Shown here one piece after another: positions 1 through 7,100 of a DNA stretch of 12,261 bases. The first letter of the stretch is position 1; every line of letters starts with the position of its first letter. The stretch comes from an uncultured Oscillospiraceae bacterium (GTDB taxonomy: Bacteria; Bacillota; Clostridia; Oscillospirales; Acutalibacteraceae): positions 1 to 12,261 of the forward strand of contig UQVI01000037.1 in NCBI GenBank assembly GCA_900544515.1, given 5' to 3'. The notes under the pieces are model-generated. The model was given only the letters and a program-made list of their open reading frames with translations. It was not told where the DNA came from and searched no databases. The position numbers were made by a program, and so were the translations under genes.

Positions 1-49
1 ACGAGATTCGCCTTAGTCTCGTGGGCTCGGAGATGTGTATAAGAGACAG
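1..49 (+). other. Untrimmed Illumina Nextera i7-side adapter (not genomic)
   Basis: Bases 31-49 are the Tn5 mosaic end AGATGTGTATAAGAGACAG, bases 16-30 are the Nextera read-2 adapter part, bases 8-15 read TCGCCTTA (index N701 as I recall it) and bases 1-7 match the end of the P7 primer. The order and lengths fit library adapter exactly. Genomic sequence starts at about base 50. A GTG at 21 opens a frame that runs through the adapter into argB, which adds 16 false residues containing the well-known adapter translation MCIRDR. Confidence 0.98.
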
Positions 50-53
50 ACCT

Positions 54-60
54 AAAGGAG
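54..60 (+). promoter_or_regulatory. Ribosome binding site of argB
   Basis: AAAGGAG lies 8 nt before the ATG at 69. It is the only good Shine-Dalgarno match in the few genomic bases upstream and fixes the argB start at 69 instead of the GTG inside the adapter. Confidence 0.85.
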
Positions 61-68
61 ATAAAGCA

Positions 69-926
69 ATGGATATTAATAATGCACAGAAGGCGGAGAT
101 ACTTGCACACGCTCTGCCGAATATTCAGATGTACAGGAAGAAAATCATCGTTGTAAAATACGGCGGAAACGCAATGATTAACGATGAACTGAAGGAAGCA
201 GTAATGCGCGATCTTGTACTGCTTTCTACTATAGGAATCAAAGTTGTGCTTGTGCACGGCGGAGGTCCTTCAATTAACAAAACACTCGATAAAATGAATA
301 TTGAAAGCAAGTTTCTTGACGGCTTGAGAGTAACGGACAAGGATACAATTGATGTTGTACAGATGGTGCTTGCAGGAAAAGTGAACAAGGACCTTGCTTG
401 TCAGATTGGCAACTACGGCGGTCACGCAATCGGACTTTCAGGTATGGATGGAAATATGCTCAAATGCAGGCCTCTTGATGACAAACACGGCTATGTGGGT
501 GAAATAACAGAGGTCAATATGGATGCTGTGAACGAGATACTTAACAACGGCTGGATTCCTGTTATATCCACCATAGGCTATGATGAAAACGGCTGCTGCT
601 ATAATATTAATGCGGACACAGCTGCTGCAGCAATTGCAGGAGCTTTAAAGGCAGAGGCTCTTATTTCTATGACTGATATTGTAGGACTTCTCAGAGATAA
701 AGATGATGATTCCACACTGATTCACAGAGTCTATATTTCAGACACACCTGCACTTATTGCTGAGGGCATCATCAGCGGCGGTATGATACCGAAGATTGAT
801 TCTATGACACAGGCACTGCGTGAGGGTGTAAAAAAAGCATTTATTATTGACGGACGTGTTCCCCACTCTATTCTTATGGAATTGCTTACGGATGAGGGTA
901 TGGGAACCATGTTCAGAAGCAGGTGA
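69..926 (+). CDS. argB: Acetylglutamate kinase (ArgB)
   Basis: Cytoplasmic kinase that phosphorylates N-acetyl-L-glutamate with ATP, the second step of arginine synthesis. The 285-residue product has the amino-acid-kinase fold motifs: KYGGNAM at 30-36 with the phosphate-binding Lys30, HGGGP at 63-67, GLRVTD at 85-90 with the substrate Arg87, NINADTAA at 179-186, and SGGMIPK at 236-242 with Lys242. About 25 residues precede the first strand (AQKAEILAHALPNIQ and following), like the extra N-terminal helix of arginine-inhibited hexameric enzymes and unlike the short E. coli form, so feedback inhibition by arginine is a fair inference. The start at 69 was chosen from the ribosome site at 54-60; the in-frame extension to 21 is adapter. 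The TGA stop at 924-926 lies 5 nt before argD. argC and argJ probably lie upstream, beyond the fragment. Confidence 0.96.
   Translation: MDINNAQKAEILAHALPNIQMYRKKIIVVKYGGNAMINDELKEAVMRDLVLLSTIGIKVVLVHGGGPSINKTLDKMNIESKFLDGLRVTDKDTIDVVQMVLAGKVNKDLACQIGNYGGHAIGLSGMDGNMLKCRPLDDKHGYVGEITEVNMDAVNEILNNGWIPVISTIGYDENGCCYNINADTAAAAIAGALKAEALISMTDIVGLLRDKDDDSTLIHRVYISDTPALIAEGIISGGMIPKIDSMTQALREGVKKAFIIDGRVPHSILMELLTDEGMGTMFRSR
921..926 (+). promoter_or_regulatory. Ribosome binding site of argD, overlapping the argB stop
   Basis: AGGTGA, whose last three bases are the argB stop codon, lies 5 nt before the ATG at 932. It supports ATG 932 over the GTG at 923, which lies inside the ribosome site itself. 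Confidence 0.7.
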
Positions 927-931
927 TAAAA

Positions 932-2092
932 ATGAACATTAAAGAATTGGATAATGAATACGTTGCTCATACATATGGCAGGTTTGATGTTGTTCTCAAA
1001 GAAGGCAAGGGTTCAACACTGTATGATGAGAATGGTAAGAAATACATAGATTTCGGCTCAGGTATCGGTGTTACAGCATTCGGCATCGGTGACGATGATT
1101 GGAAAAAGGCTGTAACCGAACAGCTCAACAAATTACAGCACGTAAGCAATCTTTATTACACCTCACCTTGTGCAAAGCTTGCCGAACTGCTTTGTGAAAA
1201 GAGCGGTATGAAAAAAGTATTTTTCGGCAACAGCGGTGCTGAGGCGAATGAGGGTGCAATCAAATTTGCAAGAAAATATTCTTTTGACAAATACGGTGAA
1301 GGCAGAAGCACAATCATTACACTTGTTAACTCATTTCACGGCAGAACAATAACGACTCTTGCCGCTACAGGACAGGACAGCTTTCACACCACATTCGGCC
1401 CGTTCACACAGGGCTTTAAATACTGCCCTGCAAATGACATTGATGCACTGAACGAAATGGCAACAAAAGATGTATGTGCCGTTATGTTTGAATGTGTTCA
1501 GGGCGAAGGCGGTGTAAACAACCTTGATTACGATTTTGTAAAGGCGATTGAAAAGCTCGGAAGTGAAAAGGATATTCTTGTTGTAGTTGACGAGGTACAG
1601 ACAGGCAACGGAAGAACAGGCAAATATTTTGCGTATCAGAATTTTGATATCACACCTGACATTGTTTCAACGGCTAAGGGTATGGCAGGCGGTCTGCCAA
1701 TGGGTGCAGTCCTTTTCGGTGAAAAGGTAAAGGATGTTGTTACTGCAGGCTCACACGGCTCAACCTTCGGCGGTAATCCGATTTGTGCGGCAGGTGCCTG
1801 CTCAATTGTTGAGAGAATTGATGACGCATTTCTTGAAAGCGTTAAAGAAAAAAGCGAATATATCAAGAATTCTTTAATGAACATCAAGGGTGTTAAGTCG
1901 GTATCCGGTATGGGCTTAATGCTTGGTGTGGAAATTGAAAAGGATGCAAAGACTGTTGCGAATCAGTGCCTTGAAAAGGGACTTTTAGTATTGACAGCAA
2001 AAACAAAAATCAGGCTCTTGCCTGCTCTTAATATCAGCAAAGCTGAGCTTGACGAGGGACTTAATATTTTGAAAGAGGTAATCGAACAATGA
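932..2092 (+). CDS. argD: Acetylornithine aminotransferase (ArgD)
   Basis: PLP-dependent class III aminotransferase that converts N-acetylglutamate semialdehyde and glutamate to N-acetylornithine. The 386-residue product has a normal family length. It shows the phosphate-binding GNSGAEANEGAIK at 99-111, FHGRT at 135-139, DEVQTGNGRTG at 220-230 with the PLP-contacting Asp220 and Gln223, the Schiff-base lysine in TAKGMAGGLPMGA (Lys249) and HGSTFGGNP at 275-283. ATG 932 was preferred to GTG 923, which would add only Met-Ile-Lys. The gene follows argB by 5 nt and its TGA stop overlaps the argF start (ATGA), so translation is probably coupled. ArgD of E. coli also works as succinyl-diaminopimelate aminotransferase, so a second role in the diaminopimelate pathway is possible here, given the DapF domain downstream, but this is inference. 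Ornithine or GABA aminotransferase activity is less likely in this operon. Confidence 0.95.
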   Translation: MNIKELDNEYVAHTYGRFDVVLKEGKGSTLYDENGKKYIDFGSGIGVTAFGIGDDDWKKAVTEQLNKLQHVSNLYYTSPCAKLAELLCEKSGMKKVFFGNSGAEANEGAIKFARKYSFDKYGEGRSTIITLVNSFHGRTITTLAATGQDSFHTTFGPFTQGFKYCPANDIDALNEMATKDVCAVMFECVQGEGGVNNLDYDFVKAIEKLGSEKDILVVVDEVQTGNGRTGKYFAYQNFDITPDIVSTAKGMAGGLPMGAVLFGEKVKDVVTAGSHGSTFGGNPICAAGACSIVERIDDAFLESVKEKSEYIKNSLMNIKGVKSVSGMGLMLGVEIEKDAKTVANQCLEKGLLVLTAKTKIRLLPALNISKAELDEGLNILKEVIEQ

Positions 2093-2991
2093 AGCATTTA
2101 TTAAAGTTACAGGATTTAGAGCAGAAGGATATTCTGGATATCCTCAACCTTGCTGACCAGCTCAAGTATGAGACAAAGCACGGTATTGAGCATCATCACC
2201 TTAAGGGCAAAACACTGGGTATGATTTTCCAGAAGAGCTCAACCAGAACAAGAGTAAGCTTTGAAACAGGTATGTACCAGCTCGGCGGTCAGGCACTTTT
2301 CCTTTCCAACAGGGATTTGCAGATTGGCAGAGGTGAGCCTGTTGAGGACACCGCAAGAGTTCTTTCCCGCTATCTTGACGGAATTATGATCAGAACTTTT
2401 GAGCAGAAAGAGGTTGAGGATCTGGCTAAATACGGTTCCATTCCGATTATCAACGGTCTTACAGACTACTGTCATCCTTGCCAGGTGCTTGCTGACCTTA
2501 TGACAATCCGCGAGTACAAGAAGAGCTTTGATGGACTCAAATTCTGCTTTATCGGTGACGGAAACAATATGGCAAACAGCCTTATTGTAGGTGCAATCAG
2601 CATGGGTATGAGCTGTGCAATTGCCTGCCCTGACGGATATAAGCCTGACGCTGAAATTATGAAATGGGCTGAGGAAAACGGCGAATTCATGTGCAGTAAT
2701 GATATTCTCGCTTGCGCTAAGGATGCGGACGTAATTTATACAGATGTATGGGCATCAATGGGTCAGGAGGAAGAGAAGGCAGAAAGAGAAAAGATTTTCA
2801 AGAACTTCCAGATTAACGATGAGGTTATGGCAGTTGCAAAGAATGATGCAATGGTGCTCCACTGTCTGCCTGCTCACAGAGAAGAGGAAATCACTGCTAA
2901 GGTATTTGAGGCTCACGCAGATGAGATTTTTGATGAGGCCGAAAACAGACTTCACGCACAGAAGGCAGTACTTGTTAAATTGTTAGGATAA
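2089..2991 (+). CDS. argF: Ornithine carbamoyltransferase (ArgF)
   Basis: Joins carbamoyl phosphate and ornithine to make citrulline. The product has 300 residues, slightly short for the family but complete. The carbamoyl-phosphate loop STRTR is at 51-55, followed by VSFE; HPCQ is at 129-132; the ornithine-side DVWASMG is at 219-225; HCLPAHR is at 258-264 with the Cys that contacts substrate. The SMG and HCLP motifs favour ornithine transcarbamylase over aspartate, putrescine or acetylornithine transcarbamylases. The ATG overlaps the argD stop by 4 nt, with an AGAGG-like ribosome site about 10 nt upstream inside argD. Its substrate carbamoyl phosphate is supplied by the carA-carB genes just downstream. 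The TAA stop at 2989-2991 is followed by a 130-nt gap with a palindromic repeat. Confidence 0.96.
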   Translation: MKHLLKLQDLEQKDILDILNLADQLKYETKHGIEHHHLKGKTLGMIFQKSSTRTRVSFETGMYQLGGQALFLSNRDLQIGRGEPVEDTARVLSRYLDGIMIRTFEQKEVEDLAKYGSIPIINGLTDYCHPCQVLADLMTIREYKKSFDGLKFCFIGDGNNMANSLIVGAISMGMSCAIACPDGYKPDAEIMKWAEENGEFMCSNDILACAKDADVIYTDVWASMGQEEEKAEREKIFKNFQINDEVMAVAKNDAMVLHCLPAHREEEITAKVFEAHADEIFDEAENRLHAQKAVLVKLLG

Positions 2992-3000
2992 TAACAATAT

Positions 3001-3103
3001 TTGCAGGGCAGGTTACTACGCCTGCCCGTAGTTTTTCGTATAGTTTAGCAAACTCTACGAAAAACTATATTTTGCAGGAGGGCACAGAGACCCTCCCCTA
3101 CAA
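3001..3103. repeat. Composite palindromic repeat element between argF and carA
   Basis: Three hairpins fill most of the 130-nt gap. The first pairs GGGCAGG (3006-3012) with CCTGCCC (3021-3027). The second is a long A/T-rich stem: 3029-3040 pairs with 3056-3067 (12 bp) and 3042-3046 with 3050-3054 (5 bp), with one T/C mismatch and a 3-nt loop. The third pairs GGAGGG (3077-3082) with CCCTCC (3091-3096). The ends, TTGCAGGG and CCCTACAA, are near-inverted copies of each other. The layout (GC-rich hairpin, spacer, GC-rich hairpin, CCCCTACA end) resembles the element at 8629-8697. It could act as an mRNA stabiliser or partial terminator between argF and carA. I see no clear promoter or ARG box here. 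Confidence 0.7.
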
Positions 3104-3121
3104 CAAAATGGGAAGAAAATT

Positions 3122-4195
3122 ATGGATAGTAAAATTTATATTTGCCTTGCAAACGGTGATGTGTTTGAGGGCAGGAGCTTCGGTGCTAAAGGTGAGGTTT
3201 TAGGCGAGCTTGTATTCACCACAGGTATGGGAGGATACATTGAAACGCTGACTGACCCCAGCTATTACGGACAGATTGTTATGCAGACCTTTCCTCTTAT
3301 CGGCAACTACGGCTTTATTGACGAGGATACGGAAAGCACCCAAAGCGCTGTAAGTGCTTACATTGTCCGTGAATACTGTGATGCACCGTCAAATTTCCGA
3401 TGTGAATACACACTTGAGCAGTATCTCAAGGACAATAATATTGTCGGTGTATATGATGTTGACACAAGAGAGATAACAAAAATCATCAGGGAATACGGTG
3501 TAATGAACGCAGTGATTACCGACAATCCTGACAATGTGGATACGGAAAAGCTCAAGGCTTATTCGGTACAGAATGCGGTTAAATCCGTCTCCTGCGACAA
3601 GCCGTATATGCGTGCATCTGATGAACATAAATACAATGTTGTGCTCATTGATTACGGAACAAAGAAAAATATTGTAAGAGAGCTTAATAAACGCGGCTGC
3701 AATGTCGCCGTAGTTCCGTACAACACAAAGGCTGAGGACATTCTGTCACTGAACCCTGACGGCATTATGCTTTCAAACGGACCGGGAGACCCTAAGGAAA
3801 ACACAGAGGCGATTGAAGAGCTAAAAAAAATAGTCGGCAAAAAGCCGATATTTGCAATCTGTTTAGGTCACCAGCTTCTGGCACTTGCTATGGGTGGAAG
3901 AACAACAAAGCTGAAATATGGTCATAGAGGTGTGAATCAGCCTGTTAAAAATCTTGAAACAGGCAGAACCTTTATTTCATCACAGAATCACGGCTATGCC
4001 GTTATTAATGAGACTGTGGAGCTTGCAGGCGGTAAGGTAAGCTACATCAATGCAAATGATGAAACCTGTGAAGGCGTGGACTACGAAGACAAAAAAGCGT
4101 TCTCCGTTCAGTTTCACCCTGAGGCTTGCTCAGGTCCTCGCGACACAAGATTTATTTTTGACAAATTTATTGCTATGATGGGAGGTAAAGACTGA
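3122..4195 (+). CDS. carA: Carbamoyl-phosphate synthase small (glutaminase) subunit (CarA)
   Basis: Releases ammonia from glutamine and passes it to CarB for carbamoyl-phosphate synthesis, which feeds arginine and pyrimidines. The 357-residue product has the CarA N-terminal domain (TGMGGYIETLTDPSYYG at 34-50) and a class I glutamine amidotransferase domain from about residue 170. The catalytic triad is visible: Cys247 in CLGHQ, His332 and Glu334 in FHPE. LSNGPGDP is at 217-224 and HRGVNQPV at 268-275. The ATG at 3122 follows GGGAAG (3110-3115) by 6 nt; an ATG at 3108 is out of frame. The stop shares one base with the carB start (TGATG), so the subunits are probably made in step. Known clostridial CarA proteins have this length. 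Confidence 0.96.
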   Translation: MDSKIYICLANGDVFEGRSFGAKGEVLGELVFTTGMGGYIETLTDPSYYGQIVMQTFPLIGNYGFIDEDTESTQSAVSAYIVREYCDAPSNFRCEYTLEQYLKDNNIVGVYDVDTREITKIIREYGVMNAVITDNPDNVDTEKLKAYSVQNAVKSVSCDKPYMRASDEHKYNVVLIDYGTKKNIVRELNKRGCNVAVVPYNTKAEDILSLNPDGIMLSNGPGDPKENTEAIEELKKIVGKKPIFAICLGHQLLALAMGGRTTKLKYGHRGVNQPVKNLETGRTFISSQNHGYAVINETVELAGGKVSYINANDETCEGVDYEDKKAFSVQFHPEACSGPRDTRFIFDKFIAMMGGKD

Positions 4196-7100
4196 TGCCT
4201 CTTAATAAAGATATTAAAAAAGTTTTGGTTATCGGCTCAGGTCCTATTGTTATCGGACAGGCTGCTGAGTTTGACTATGCAGGCGCACAGGCATGCCGCG
4301 TGCTCAAAGATGAGGGAATCGAGGTTGTACTCGTAAACTCAAACCCGGCTACAATTATGACGGACAAGGCACTTGCAGACCATATTTACCTTGAGCCGCT
4401 GACTGAAGAAACCGTTAAAAGAATTATTGAAAAAGAGCGTCCTGATTCCATCCTCTGCGGTCTTGGAGGACAAACAGGACTTACAATCGGTATGCAGCTT
4501 GCGAAGGACGGCTACCTTGAAAAAATGGGTGTTAAGCTGCTCGGAACAAATGCTCAGGCAATCGACAAGGCTGAGGACAGGCAGATGTTCCGCGACACAA
4601 TGGTTAAAATCAATCAGCCCGTTGTACCGAGTGATATTGCATACACCGTTAAACATGCTAAGGAAATCGCAAACGATATCGGCTATCCTGTAATCATACG
4701 TCCTGCATTCACCTTAGGCGGTGCAGGCGGCGGTGTTGCCCACGATGAAAAAGAGCTTGAAATCATTGCGAAAAACGGTCTGATGCTCTCCCCTATCACA
4801 CAGGTACTGGTTGAGCGCTACATCGCCGGCTGGAAGGAAATCGAATTTGAGGTTATGCGTGACAGCGTGGGCAACGTGATTGCAGTCTGCTCAATGGAAA
4901 ACTTTGATCCTGTCGGTGTTCACACCGGTGACAGTATCGTTATTGCTCCTGCGGTTACACTTGCTGACAAGGAATACCAGATGCTCCGCTCGGCATCACT
5001 TGACATTATCACGGAGCTTGGTATCGAGGGCGGCTGCAACTGTCAGTTTGCACTGAATCCCGAAAGCTTTGAATACTCTGTTATTGAGGTAAATCCGAGA
5101 GTTTCACGTTCATCGGCACTGGCATCAAAGGCAACAGGATATCCGATTGCAAAGGTGACAACAAAGATTGCACTTGGTTATACTCTTGATGAAATCAGAA
5201 ATGATATTACAGGGAAAACCTGTGCCTGCTTTGAGCCGACACTCGACTATGTTGTGGTTAAGCTTCCTAAGTGGCCCTTCGACAAATTTGTCAACGCTTC
5301 AAGAAAACTGGGTACCCAGATGAAAGCCACTGGAGAGGTTATGAGCATTGCACCTAACTTTGAAATGGCAATTATGAAGGCTGTGCGCGGTGCTGAAATC
5401 GGACTTGACACACTGAACAACAAAGCACTTGACAATGCGGATATTATGGCAAAGCTGAGTGATCAGGATGACATAAGGCTGTTCAGCGTTTTCAAGGCAA
5501 TCAAACAGGGCATCAGCATTGAGGAAATCCACAAAATCACAATGATTGACGAGTGGTTCCTTTCAAAGCTGAAAAATCTTGCCGATTATGAAACGGAAAT
5601 TGACGGCAAGCCGTTATCCGAAGAGGCGTACCTTAAAGGCAAAAAGCTCGGCTACACCGACAAGGCGCTTGAAAAAATCAGCGGCGGCACGCTTGCCTAT
5701 CACCGCGACTGCGTATATAAAATGGTTGACACCTGTGGTGCAGAGTTTGAGGCGGAGACACCGTATTTCTACTCAACCTACGACAAGCACTGCGAGTCAA
5801 GAGCACTTGCAAAATCAAATAAAGAAAAAATCATCGTACTGGGCTCAGGTCCTATCCGAATCGGTCAGGGCATCGAGTTTGACTATTCCTCCGTTCACTG
5901 TGTATGGACTCTTAAGGAGCTCGGCTACGAGGTTATTCTGATAAACAACAACCCTGAAACCGTTTCAACCGACTTTGACACCGGTGACAGGCTTTACTTT
6001 GAACCGCTGACGGATGAGGATGTTATGAACATCATCAAGGCAGAAAATCCGATTGGCGTTGTAGTAGCCTTCGGCGGACAGACAGCAATCAAGCTGACCA
6101 AGTTCCTTGACGACAATGGAATTACCATTCTTGGTACAAGTGCTGAGTCAATCGACGTTGCAGAGGACAGAGAGCGCTTTGACGCACTGCTTGAGAGATT
6201 CGGCATTTTCAGACCGAAAGGTGAAAGTGTAATGACTTTGTCAGAAGCGCTTGCGGCTGCAAACCGGCTTGAATACCCTGTTCTGCTCCGTCCGTCCTAT
6301 GTTATCGGCGGTCAGAATATGACTATCGCATACACGGATGATGATGTATGTCAATATATGGACATCATTCTTGCACAGGGCATTGAGAATCCGGTTCTGG
6401 TTGACAAATATATGATGGGTACTGAACTTGAGGTTGACTGTATCTCAGACGGTAAGGATGTACTTATTCCGGGTATTATGGAGCATATTGAACGTGCAGG
6501 CGTTCATTCAGGCGACTCCATAGCAGTTTATCCTCCATACAATCTCAACGATATGATGCTTGAAAAGGTCTGTGACATTTCGCAGAAGCTGGCACTCTCA
6601 CTGGGAACAAAAGGACTTGTTAACATTCAGTATCTCATTTATCAGAATGAGCTTTATGTGATCGAGGTGAATCCGAGAGCTTCCAGAACGATTCCTTACA
6701 TCAGCAAGGTAACAAATGTTCCTATGGTTGAGCTGGCAACAAAAATCATGGTTGGCTCTTCACTCACAGAGCTTGGCTACGGCACAGGACTTTACAGGAC
6801 ACCGCCTTACTATGCGGTCAAGGTTCCTGTATTCAGCTTTGAAAAGCTCAATGATGTCAACTCAAAGCTGGGACCTGAAATGAAGTCAACAGGCGAAGTT
6901 CTCGGCGTTGGTAAAAATCTTGTTGAGGCATTGTTCAAGGGACTTGTTTCCGCAGGCTTTAAAACAGATTTTCACCGTAAGGATAATCACGGTGTGCTGA
7001 TTACCGTTACAAAACAGGACAGATTTGAAATCGTCAATCTCGCGAAAAAGCTTGACGATTTAGGCGCGAAAATATGGGCTACGCCTGAAACTGCAAAGGC

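Noticed and set aside
923..931. GTG start of argD at 923
   Set aside because: It overlaps the Shine-Dalgarno sequence AGGTGA, and ATG 932 is properly spaced from that site.
2744..2986. 80-codon plus-strand frame inside argF
   Set aside because: Out-of-frame shadow of argF; the argF frame has all family motifs across this region.
2992..3121. Promoter or ArgR operator before carA
   Set aside because: TATATT near 3066 has no matching -35 at the right distance, and no convincing ARG-box pair is visible; the palindromes explain the region better.
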